14,106 nt of DNA. It comes from Bacteroidales bacterium (lineage in GTDB: Bacteria; Bacteroidota; Bacteroidia; Bacteroidales; JAADGE01). The DNA is taken from assembly GCA_029934265.1 (NCBI GenBank), contig JAOZMN010000038.1, forward strand, positions 1 to 14,106, in the 5' to 3' direction. Positions 7,564 through 14,106 of the stretch are shown here, piece by piece; positions within the stretch are counted from its first letter, which is position 1, and the number at the start of each line of letters is the position of its first letter. The notes below the pieces were generated by a model. It was not told the origin of the DNA. It made no database searches and saw nothing but the letters and a program-made list of their open reading frames with translations. Both the position numbers and the translations under genes were made by a program.

Positions 7564-8701
7564 TTTTAATTTTTAATAATTTGGTTGTTTTTAAAGCTAA
7601 ATCAAGCATAATTAATCTGTCATATCCGTTTCTTTCAATATGCTTTAGTGCCAAATTAAATTCTTCGTTCAGCTTATATATATTGTTTTTATGAATAAAT
7701 GTGGAGAATTTTTCAGAGAAATTAAGTTCTTTATCTGCCAAAAAACTAATTTTATTTTTATTTTCCGAAGAAATATTTAAAATAAAATTTTCTCGAAGCA
7801 TTCTCAATGAGTATTTTATGAATATTTTTTGTTTTTCTCGTCCAAAACCGGACATTCCTTCCGCCCAGAGTAATAATTTATCTATTTTTACGGAGTAACT
7901 ATATCTCATTAACTCGGTAAATTTAGTAAAATATTCCGAATCTCCAACTTCATCAGAATTAAGTAACTTCAATGCTTTAAGAAAACTTCCGGAGGAAAGT
8001 CGTACTATTTCTTGAATTTTTTCTTCCGGTATTTCGTACTCTCCTTTGATTGTTTCATACATATCTTCTCTACTTATTTTTGGAATTTTTATAAGCTGAG
8101 TTCTGGAAAGTATGGTTCTGATAATCATTTCAGTATTATCCGAAACTAAGATAAACAGTGTTTTTTCGGGTGGTTCTTCTATTACTTTAAGTACTTTGTT
8201 TGCCGCCGAAATATTCATTCTTTCGGGCATCCAAATTATCATTACTTTATAATCGGATTCAAATGTTTTAAGATTTAATTTTCTTATTATTTCGTTACTT
8301 TCATGTGCGAATATTCCGGCTTGTTTTTTTTCGACACCCATTTTTTCAAGCCAATCGTTGAAACTGTGATATGATTTTTCGAGTATAAATTCTCGCCACT
8401 GCTTCAAAAAATCATCGCTTACCGGTTTGCTGTTGCCTTTATAACTCACAACTGGAAATACAAAATGTAAATCGGGGTGTATCAGCTTGTTATACTTTAT
8501 GCAGGAACTACATTTTCCGCAGGAATCGTTTTCTTGCTTGTCGGTGCATGAAACATATTGTGCATAAGCTATTGCCATTGCAAGTTTTCCGTTGCCTTGC
8601 GGTCCGGTGAAAAGTTGTGCATGACTGATTCGCTCTTCTTTTACAGTGATGAGCAATTTTCTTTTTATTTCTTTATGTCCGCTTATTTCTTTAAAAAACA
8701 C
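7553..8701 (-). CDS. holB: DNA polymerase III delta' subunit
   Basis: 382 residues. The delta' subunit is part of the clamp loader that places the sliding clamp on DNA. Seen: the AAA+ start with HAQLFTGPQGNGKL (P-loop-like at 33-40), a four-cysteine zinc site (C52, C61, C64, C67), a degenerate Walker B region (KVMIIWMPE, 152-160), EEPPEKTLF, and the LSRTQ motif (198-202) that corresponds to the SRC arginine-finger site. The start is a GTG at 8701, giving MFFKEISGHKEIK, which matches the usual delta' beginning; no better ATG is available. It lies 63 bases downstream of the flotillin gene and overlaps ricT. Confidence 0.93.
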   Translation of the reverse strand: MFFKEISGHKEIKRKLLITVKEERISHAQLFTGPQGNGKLAMAIAYAQYVSCTDKQENDSCGKCSSCIKYNKLIHPDLHFVFPVVSYKGNSKPVSDDFLKQWREFILEKSYHSFNDWLEKMGVEKKQAGIFAHESNEIIRKLNLKTFESDYKVMIIWMPERMNISAANKVLKVIEEPPEKTLFILVSDNTEMIIRTILSRTQLIKIPKISREDMYETIKGEYEIPEEKIQEIVRLSSGSFLKALKLLNSDEVGDSEYFTKFTELMRYSYSVKIDKLLLWAEGMSGFGREKQKIFIKYSLRMLRENFILNISSENKNKISFLADKELNFSEKFSTFIHKNNIYKLNEEFNLALKHIERNGYDRLIMLDLALKTTKLLKIKNDI

Positions 8702-8712
8702 TTTTTTTCAAT

Positions 8713-8732
8713 TTACAATTTACAATGAACAA
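8713..8732 (+). repeat. Short interspersed repeat, copy 2
   Basis: Exact 20-base match to 510-529. It occupies most of the short gap between the flotillin gene and holB. Related AT-rich strings of this kind are, from memory, common between genes in Bacteroidetes. Confidence 0.6.
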
Positions 8733-8764
8733 ATTACAGATATTAGGCTTTTTTATCGGCATTT

Positions 8765-10726
8765 TTAATGATGACTGTCATTTTGGTCGTCTTCAAAGGC
8801 ATCAAAAATATGTTTTTCGGTTTGATATGCTTTGAAATCGAAAGTTCCGTTTTTAAATGCCTCTGCCATTCCTTCCTGTAATTTTGCTTTTGCGTTTATC
8901 AAACGTATTTTCGCATCAACTTCTGCTCCGTGTGCGTGTGCGTGATGCTCTTTTGCTTGAATTGCGGCAAGGTCTTTTTTGTGTTCGGCGGCTCTTCTTT
9001 TGTAATCAGCAAGAGTATCCTCTCCTATAATAATATCATAAATTTTAATGTCCAAAACATCAAAAGCACTGCTTGCATTCAGTTTCAGTTCTTTTTCGTT
9101 CAATTTTTCATAATGCTCTTCTATCTGAAATTTATTGTAGCCCTCTTCAAATATTGCTTTTGCGTGTCCTGTCATTTTGCTGAAAACGTTATCGGCAATT
9201 ACATTCAAACTTTTCAGTACCTCTTTGTACGAACTGTATTTGGGAATCTCTTCTGCGGCGGCTTCATTTATTCTGCTGAAAAGCACTTCTTCACGTGAGC
9301 CTTTTGTATATAATCCAACCTTTCCTCGAACGGTAACTCTTATTTTAAGGGTAATTTGTACTCCGTCGTTTGTTACGATTTTTGCGAACGGCAATACTTC
9401 AAAAACTTGCGGATTTACTGCCCAATTTACAATTTCGGTAATGTCGTATTGTTCCAGTAAATCCAATGCAAAAGCTGTCATCGTAGAAATCGGAATGTTA
9501 TTTTTTTGAGCATAAAGAATTGCGTACAAAACTTTAAGCATCGAGCCTCCTTTCAAATAATGTGAGTTAAGTGCGTCGGTTGAAATATTAAGTTCGGGAT
9601 TATTTTTTATTATATATCGGGACTTTACATATTCTATTACGTTCGCTCCGGCAAGGTGATGGTCGAGAACTTCTTTTTTGCCTATTCCGAGTTTTGATTT
9701 TTGTGCAATAATAAGAGCGTTTACAAAATCTTCGGGTCGTCCGTCCAAACGGTGAAATTCGATAAGTTCTTCGGAGTTTATTTCAATTCCGGCTTGTTTT
9801 GCTTTTATGATATATTTTATGATATTCCCTACATCACGTCCTTCAAGATTGTTTTTAACTAAATCGGTTTGAGTTATATCAAGTCCCGCCTTTTCGGCTT
9901 TTATCATGGTTTTTACAAGCTTTTCCATGTCGCCGTCAGTAAGATAGTGAATATTTAATGCTTCTTTATCAATATTAATTCCTGCTTTTTTGGCTTTTAT
10001 CATTGCATTGACGTATTTCACTACGTCAATTTTGGCTCTGTAATGTTCCAAAATTCCTTTTTGTGATATTCTTAAATCTGCGTGTTTTGTTTCCTCGTCA
10101 TTTTTAAGTTTTTTAATTTCGGAATCGGATATGTACAAATCGGCTTTCTTTGCCCTGATTATTACATCAACAATCATCTTCATTGCTTCGTCGGTAAGAT
10201 TTTCTTCCACAAGTTCTTGAAGATTCAAATCAAGATTTGCTTTTTTTGCCCTGAGCATTATTTCGACAAAAATTTCAATATCACTTCCATACAAGGAATG
10301 TGTTTCAAGTACATCTCTCGAAATATCTATTTCTGCATTTTTAACTACTTTAAGTGCCGTTACAAGTTTTTGAATGTTTCCTCCTGATATTTCAAATTTT
10401 TCAAGGTCTTTTATGGCAATTCGCACTCCTGCCCGCTTGGCTCTGATAAGTACGTTTACCATGTTTTCCGTAGCTTCTTCTCCTTTTATTAAGTAATAAT
10501 TTTTTAACTCTTCAAATTCCAATACTACATTCACCTCATCGGCTCTCACAAATTGTTCGAGTATAAAATTAACAGGTATTTTATGCATTATTATAATACG
10601 ATACTTAAATGAAAAACGAGAAAATTTCGCATTTTTGGCAAGAGGCCAAACCTTATAAGGTATCCTTAAATATAAAAGAGCAACAAATATTATCGCTACA
10701 ATAAAAGTAATTATTATATATTCCAT
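8765..10726 (-). CDS. floA: Flotillin-like FloA with an expanded 32-residue repeat region
   Basis: 653 residues, about twice the usual FloA length of about 330. Order: membrane segment (3-21); the IP...FIL junction (about 50-56) matching FloA; about eleven 32-residue units with consensus (I/V)V-x-x-(I)IKAKKAG(L)xI-x-x-x-x-L-x-x-x-x-L-x-G, starting near 54, 89, 121, 153, 185, 238, 270, 302, 334, 366 and 399; the FloA core from VNPQVFEV (437) through DGVQITLKIRVTVRG and SAFDVLDIKIYDIIIGE; a coiled-coil stretch; and the GMAEAFKNGTF end. Standard FloA has only two such units. FloA forms membrane scaffolds that organise proteins in lipid domains; here the longer helical region may extend or multiply a contact surface (inference). 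Residues 594-599 are HHAHAH and the protein ends HH. No NfeD partner is in the window. An extra 21 residues follow unit five. Confidence 0.88.
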   Translation of the reverse strand: MEYIIITFIVAIIFVALLYLRIPYKVWPLAKNAKFSRFSFKYRIIIMHKIPVNFILEQFVRADEVNVVLEFEELKNYYLIKGEEATENMVNVLIRAKRAGVRIAIKDLEKFEISGGNIQKLVTALKVVKNAEIDISRDVLETHSLYGSDIEIFVEIMLRAKKANLDLNLQELVEENLTDEAMKMIVDVIIRAKKADLYISDSEIKKLKNDEETKHADLRISQKGILEHYRAKIDVVKYVNAMIKAKKAGINIDKEALNIHYLTDGDMEKLVKTMIKAEKAGLDITQTDLVKNNLEGRDVGNIIKYIIKAKQAGIEINSEELIEFHRLDGRPEDFVNALIIAQKSKLGIGKKEVLDHHLAGANVIEYVKSRYIIKNNPELNISTDALNSHYLKGGSMLKVLYAILYAQKNNIPISTMTAFALDLLEQYDITEIVNWAVNPQVFEVLPFAKIVTNDGVQITLKIRVTVRGKVGLYTKGSREEVLFSRINEAAAEEIPKYSSYKEVLKSLNVIADNVFSKMTGHAKAIFEEGYNKFQIEEHYEKLNEKELKLNASSAFDVLDIKIYDIIIGEDTLADYKRRAAEHKKDLAAIQAKEHHAHAHGAEVDAKIRLINAKAKLQEGMAEAFKNGTFDFKAYQTEKHIFDAFEDDQNDSHH

Positions 10727-10750
10727 TTCTTTATTTTTTTAGTCATTATT

Positions 10751-10880
10751 GAGACCTGTATAAAAAGGCATTTTCTCGAAAACAGACCCTTAGGGTTTTA
10801 ACTAACAGACTGCATAGAAGACTGCTGACTTTATTGCTTTTTGTTAAACAAAACCCTAAGGGTCTGTTTATACTGAGTTC
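10751..10880 (+). repeat. Inverted-repeat element, copy 1
   Basis: 130 bases between the 431-residue gene and floA. Inner arms are perfect over 20 bases: AAACAGACCCTTAGGGTTTT (10780-10799) against AAAACCCTAAGGGTCTGTTT (10850-10869). Outer arms share GTATAAA/TTTATAC. A small TTTTCTCGAAAA hairpin sits on the left arm only. The element is flanked exactly by ATTATT (10745-10750 and 10881-10886), like a 6-base target duplication; the match extends to 8 bases if the preceding TC is counted. It carries no gene. Alignable along its length with the copies at 12274-12404 (reversed) and 13895-14026. Confidence 0.8.
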
Positions 10881-10896
10881 ATTATTAAAAAAACGG

Positions 10897-12192
10897 TTAA
10901 TGATGTTCTTTGACTTTATGCTCCTTATGTTCGGAGTTTTCGGACTTATGTTTACTGTGTTCGTCATGTCCCGATTTATGTTCACCGTGTTTGTGATGAC
11001 CTGCGTATTTTTTTTCTTCTTTTTTTAATTTTTCGACTTTAAGGTTTGCTTCAAATATTTCAGCTCGAAGTCTATAAATTTCACTTTCGGCTTTAAGTTT
11101 CTCTATTTCAAGTTCTGCTTTAAGATTACGACCTGTTATTACTTCAATCAAACTGATATTTTCAACATAATAAGAACTTTTATTTTTTTTAATTTCAGTC
11201 AATACTTTTGCGGATATTTCCGGAAGCGTATTGCTTACTTGTGTAATATTTTCATGTTTTGAAATCTTTGAAATTATATTTTCCTTTACTTTTGAAATAA
11301 GTGCTTTTTTATTTATTCCTTCAAAAAAATTAAAAATATCCGGTCGGATTGTAATACTTACTTTTGCCAACACTTCCATTCCGTTTTTCACACTCGAATG
11401 AACCGGTTTGAGTATTATTTGTTCTCCTTTCAGGTATTGAATAATAAGTTGATTTACATTTTCTCCGGCAGTATCGAGAGCTATTATATTTTTTATGTCG
11501 ATTTTTAATTTTGCTTTTTGTGCTGTTTGCAACGATTTTACTATTATTTCCAAATTATTTCCTTCGTCGTTCAGCCTTAAAAGTTCGTGTAAAGTTATAG
11601 GGTGATTAAGTCGTCGGGTAGTTTTATAGTAATCCAGAATTTTATTGACTTCATACTTTGTGTATTGCAACAAAATAATTTTTTTCAGTTCTATTTCCGG
11701 GTCTGTTTCTTTGAGTTTGATTATCAGCTCGACAAGTTCGGAAGGTTTATAAAGACAAGCAGAACATTTTTTAAAATCGGACAGTGTTAAATCCTGCTCA
11801 TATTTTCTGAGCTTTAATATTGCCTCGATAAGTTCTGAAAGATTTATTTTAAGAGATGCAAAAAAATCAAGTTCGTTTATGTTTGTTTCAATATTATTTT
11901 TTTTTGCATACATATAACCTTCAACAAAATTTATAAAATCACGTTTTATAAGTCGCACTTTTACAAATTCTTTAAAAGGAAATTCAACATTATTTTCTTT
12001 GGCACTTTTAAGGATATTAATAAACTTGTCAATATCTATTTTTTTATTGTAAAATGATATTAATTGACTAAGTTGTATATTTGAACCGCTGTTTTGTAGA
12101 AAAATAAACGTATCTGCAATTTTTTTTTTATCTTCTTTCGGAACTTTATAGTTCAACAATTCTTCGTATTCATTTTTCCGATTATGCTTCAT
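10897..12192 (-). CDS. FloA-like repeat protein with SPFH-like core and His-rich tail, no anchor
   Basis: 431 residues from the ATG at 12192. A TTG at 12216 is in frame and the frame is open to about 12258, so the start is uncertain. 32-residue units begin at residues 57, 89, 121, 153, 185, 217 and 249, exactly in register, with a weaker one or two before. The last full unit ends IIALDTAGENVNQ, matching the second unit of standard FloA. It is followed by a diverged FloA/SPFH core (VKNGMEVLAKVSITIRPDIF...), then a Lys/Glu coiled coil and a tail (about 397-431) with 11 histidines. No membrane segment is present, which is unusual for the family. It may be the C-terminal half of a longer protein whose N-terminal half is the 364-residue gene upstream, or a soluble partner of the neighbouring FloA. 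The His tail could bind metal (inference). Confidence 0.75.
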   Translation of the reverse strand: MKHNRKNEYEELLNYKVPKEDKKKIADTFIFLQNSGSNIQLSQLISFYNKKIDIDKFINILKSAKENNVEFPFKEFVKVRLIKRDFINFVEGYMYAKKNNIETNINELDFFASLKINLSELIEAILKLRKYEQDLTLSDFKKCSACLYKPSELVELIIKLKETDPEIELKKIILLQYTKYEVNKILDYYKTTRRLNHPITLHELLRLNDEGNNLEIIVKSLQTAQKAKLKIDIKNIIALDTAGENVNQLIIQYLKGEQIILKPVHSSVKNGMEVLAKVSITIRPDIFNFFEGINKKALISKVKENIISKISKHENITQVSNTLPEISAKVLTEIKKNKSSYYVENISLIEVITGRNLKAELEIEKLKAESEIYRLRAEIFEANLKVEKLKKEEKKYAGHHKHGEHKSGHDEHSKHKSENSEHKEHKVKEHH

Positions 12193-12273
12193 ACTTAAAA
12201 TATTTAAGGTCTTCAACCTTTTTAATATTGCTTTTGCATTTATGTAAACTTCTATTAATTAACAAGTTTTAAT

Positions 12274-12404
12274 GAGTTCGGTATAAAAAGACCCTTATGG
12301 TTTGATTTAATAAAATTTAACAAATCTAAATATTTGATTTATAGCTCATTACTTAAAACCCTAAGGGTCTGATTTCGAGAAAATCTACTTTTTAGACTGA
12401 ACTC
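12274..12404 (-). repeat. Inverted-repeat element, copy 2
   Basis: 131 bases between the 364- and 431-residue genes, in the opposite orientation to the other two copies. Outer ends are GAGTTC and GAACTC, with GGTATAAAAAG against CTTTTTAGACT. Inner arms are ACCCTTATGGTTT and AAACCCTAAGGGT. The arm with the extra GATTT-TCTCG-AAATC hairpin is on the right here. Exact TTTAAT copies abut both ends (12268-12273 and 12405-12410), consistent with a 6-base target duplication. Confidence 0.8.
12321..12328 (-). promoter_or_regulatory. Possible -7 box inside element copy 2
   Basis: On the - strand this reads TAGATTTG, fitting TAnnTTTG, about 100 bases before the 431-residue gene. No convincing -33 box is seen, and the other two element copies lack it. 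Confidence 0.2.
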
Positions 12405-12494
12405 TTTAATTAAATAAATAGATAAAACGACGAAACCCTCACCGCAGATAAACTTTTGTTTGTGTACTCATATCAGTGAGCCAAACTCTGCTTG

Positions 12495-13589
12495 TCAGGC
12501 AAACTCTTCCGTGCGAATACTTTTTATTTTAGCATCAACAAACTCTTGTACATTAACTTTTACTTCAGCAAGTTTTGCAAGTTGTTCAAAAGTTATATAA
12601 AGTCCGTTTGTTCGAGCTTTTAAATATGCTTTTGTAATCTCGTCAATATCAGCTGTGAAATCGAAATTTAAGTATTCTTTTATTATTTCCAAAGTAATTT
12701 TAAAACCGTAACTTTCTTTGGTTACCAATTTATGATACAATTCTGCGGGGTCATCTAATCTGTTCAAATTTACAATAAGTTCGCTTACTTCTTTCTTGAA
12801 TTTTTCTTTGCCGAGTATAACATAAGTATTTGCCAGATTTTCACATACTTGTTCGTCAAAAAGATTTTCGTTCAATAAATCTTCGATACATGATTTTTTT
12901 GCTTTTTGTAAAATCTTAATACATTTTGTTACATTTATCTTATCTTCAAGTAATTCCGACAGAACTTTAAACGGTATTCTTAAATTTTCTCTTTTAAGGG
13001 TTCTTGATACATTTATTGCTTTGATAATATCTATATTTTTAAGAAAGAGAACTCTGATGTTGGTAAGTTCAAGATTCAAACCTTCTTTTTTTGCCGTAAT
13101 GTAATATTCCAATATTTTTTCATATTCTTTTTTTCTGTAAAAAAGAGTTTTTATTTCCGAACCGCTGAGATTAACACCTTCCGCTTTAGCTTTAATTAAT
13201 CCGTCCGTAATTTTCGCCAAATTTCGATTATTTCTGTAAAGTTCGATAAGTTCATCTACGGAAAATTTTACATCATGCTTTTTTGTCTTAATTAAATAAT
13301 CTATCAGTGCTTCGAAATTACTGCCTGTTCCTTTTCTTTCCGCATAAATTCTTTTTGCATCTTGCAAAGAAAGATTAACTGTTGCTTTATTAGCTTTTAT
13401 GTGCGAACCGAAAAGTTTCGATTTATTTTCAATGTCAAAGTACATCTCCGATATATCGGAACATGAAATTTTAATATTAGTCCTTCTTGCTTCTCTTTTT
13501 GCCTTTAAAATAAATTCAAAAGGTACTCTGTATCTAAATTGTAAAAATATACAATTTAAAAATATACTATGTAAAAATTTTCGTATCAT
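12495..13589 (-). CDS. FloA-type 32-residue repeat protein lacking the SPFH core
   Basis: 364 residues. The ATG at 13589 is the only sensible start: an in-frame stop lies 12 bases upstream (13599-13601). The first 26 residues are a short hydrophobic stretch leading to YRVPFEFILKAKREARRTNI, which aligns with the anchor-to-repeat junction of the 653-residue FloA (HKIPVNFILEQFV). Then come 32-residue units starting at 95, 127, 159, 191 and 223 in exact register, a degenerate stretch (about 235-280), and units at about 284, 318 and 350, the last cut short by the stop. No SPFH core, coiled coil or His tail follows. It could be a truncated FloA remnant, or the N-terminal half of a gene split from the 431-residue gene downstream by element copy 2. 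The uninterrupted, still-patterned frame argues against long decay. Confidence 0.7.
   Translation of the reverse strand: MIRKFLHSIFLNCIFLQFRYRVPFEFILKAKREARRTNIKISCSDISEMYFDIENKSKLFGSHIKANKATVNLSLQDAKRIYAERKGTGSNFEALIDYLIKTKKHDVKFSVDELIELYRNNRNLAKITDGLIKAKAEGVNLSGSEIKTLFYRKKEYEKILEYYITAKKEGLNLELTNIRVLFLKNIDIIKAINVSRTLKRENLRIPFKVLSELLEDKINVTKCIKILQKAKKSCIEDLLNENLFDEQVCENLANTYVILGKEKFKKEVSELIVNLNRLDDPAELYHKLVTKESYGFKITLEIIKEYLNFDFTADIDEITKAYLKARTNGLYITFEQLAKLAEVKVNVQEFVDAKIKSIRTEEFA
13535..13558. repeat. Perfect inverted repeat at the start of the 364-residue gene
   Basis: TAAATTGTA (13535-13543) and TACAATTTA (13550-13558) with a 6-base spacer, within codons 11-18. It could form a hairpin in the message near the start, or be chance in AT-rich DNA. 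Confidence 0.4.
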
Positions 13590-13894
13590 TAATTTTGTCT
13601 ATGTATATTATGAAAGTATATTTTACTTATTGCCTTGTTTACTTTACCTTACAAATAACAAAAACGGGATATTTTTTTTACATAAAAAAAGACACCCGAA
13701 CAAATTAATGAAATATTCGACAAATTATTACAACGGAGGTCTTTTTATACGTATTTTCATTGAGTTTATATTTTTAATAAAATTCAGATTGCTAAATTAC
13801 ATATTATATTTGTAAAAAACGGAAATTGAACCCGATAATTTTAAATAAATAAAAAAAATCATATATTCATAAAACCTTTACTCTGTTCAATTAT
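13590..13894. other. Long AT-rich gap without a recognisable gene
   Basis: Upstream region of the 364-residue gene. The + strand has an open frame across 13590-13815, but it is mostly the antisense of that gene, with a low-complexity hydrophobic end, so it is not called. A TATATTTG string at 13805-13812 on the + strand fits a -7 box but has no partner at the right spacing. No RNA gene is recognised. Confidence 0.5.
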
Positions 13895-14026
13895 GAGAAC
13901 AGTATAAGAAAGGTAATTTCTCGCAATCAGCCCCTAAAGGTTTGAAGTAAAAAGCTATAAATAAGACGTTTAAATTTATTAATTCTTGTTAAATTAAACC
14001 CCTATGGACTTTTTATACCGGAATTA
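13895..14026 (+). repeat. Inverted-repeat element, copy 3 (diverged)
   Basis: About 132 bases, same orientation as copy 1. Shared blocks include CAGTATAAGAAAGG, ATTTCTCG, CAGCCCCTAAAGGTTT, TTGTTAAATTAAACCCC and CTTTTTATACCG. The interior GCTATAAAT word is shared with copy 2. Inner arms are imperfect (CCCCTAAAGG against CCCCTATGG). The flanks AATTAT and AATTTA are similar but not identical, so no clear target duplication remains. It is the oldest-looking of the three. Confidence 0.7.
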
Positions 14027-14031
14027 ATTTA

Positions 14032-14039
14032 CAAAGATA
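14032..14039 (-). promoter_or_regulatory. Candidate promoter -7 box reading toward the 364-residue gene
   Basis: On the - strand this reads TATCTTTG, a full match to TAnnTTTG. Transcription would start near 14025, at the edge of element copy 3, so the element would lie in a leader of about 430 bases before the 364-residue gene. No clear -33 box was found, so confidence is modest. The rest of the window to 14106 shows no gene. Confidence 0.35.
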
Positions 14040-14106
14040 CAATTACCCCATTTGTATTAATTTTTCATAAAACATTCCGGAATATTTGTATATTTTAAAT
14101 TTTCGA

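Noticed and set aside
8930..9509. Open frames on the + strand inside the flotillin gene
   Set aside because: They are antisense to a well-supported coding region; Cys/Phe-rich composition is the usual by-product of the opposite strand.
8765..10726. Repeat region as TPR, HEAT or ankyrin repeats
   Set aside because: The period is exactly 32 with an IKAKKAG core that matches the FloA family's own unit, not those repeat families.
10780..10869. CCCTAA/TTAGGG words as telomere-like repeats
   Set aside because: They occur once per arm as part of an inverted repeat and are not in tandem.
10780..10869. Perfect 20-base inverted repeat as a simple transcription terminator
   Set aside because: The spacer is about 50 bases, no T-run follows either arm, and the same structure recurs as a longer 131-base element.
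13399..13815. Open frame of 138 codons on the + strand
   Set aside because: More than half is antisense to the 364-residue FloA-type gene, and the rest is low-complexity hydrophobic sequence with no start signal or family resemblance.
10751..14026. Elements as integron attC sites separating gene cassettes
   Set aside because: Copy 2 is inverted relative to the others, the conserved attC core sites are not in the expected places, and copies 1 and 2 have flanking direct repeats, which fits a mobile element better.

Overview
The window is AT-rich bacterial DNA and most likely comes from a member of the Bacteroidetes (Bacteroidota). The strongest pointers are a GldH lipoprotein gene beside a PSP1/RicT gene and holB, a long-form HisG, a TPR-membrane-AraC type regulator, GTG/TTG starts without clear Shine-Dalgarno sites, and TAnnTTTG-like promoter boxes. 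No rRNA, tRNA, CRISPR array or transposase gene was seen.

Positions 1-2543 (+ strand) hold a tight molybdenum-cofactor operon: a MobB-like P-loop protein, moeA, and a moaA that is about 45 residues shorter than usual in its middle but keeps all six iron-sulfur cysteines and the C-terminal Gly-Gly. After a 147-base gap with a near-perfect palindrome comes hisG (2691-3548), then a small secreted protein made of short beta-type repeats (3556-4245).

From 4279 on, every gene is on the - strand, so transcription runs from right to left. Downstream in that direction is a compact housekeeping run with overlapping ends: holB, ricT (PSP1), gldH, then a TPR/AraC regulator split into two frames by what looks like a single +1 shift near 4880-4932.

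The unusual part is 8765-14106: a tandem set of flotillin-like (FloA family) genes. The 653-residue protein has the FloA membrane anchor and SPFH core, but the 32-residue unit between them, present twice in ordinary FloA as I recall that family, is here repeated about eleven times. Upstream lie a 431-residue protein (same 32-residue units, SPFH-like core, histidine-rich tail, no anchor) and a 364-residue protein (degenerate anchor plus units, no SPFH core). Together these two look like the two halves of another long FloA.

Three copies of a 130-132 bp inverted-repeat element sit in this tract: between the 653- and 431-residue genes, between the 431- and 364-residue genes, and upstream of the 364-residue gene. 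Two copies are flanked by exact 6-bp direct repeats, as expected of a non-autonomous mobile element. No other gap in the window contains one. The expanded repeat scaffold, the split paralogue and the co-located element family are the most novel content here.
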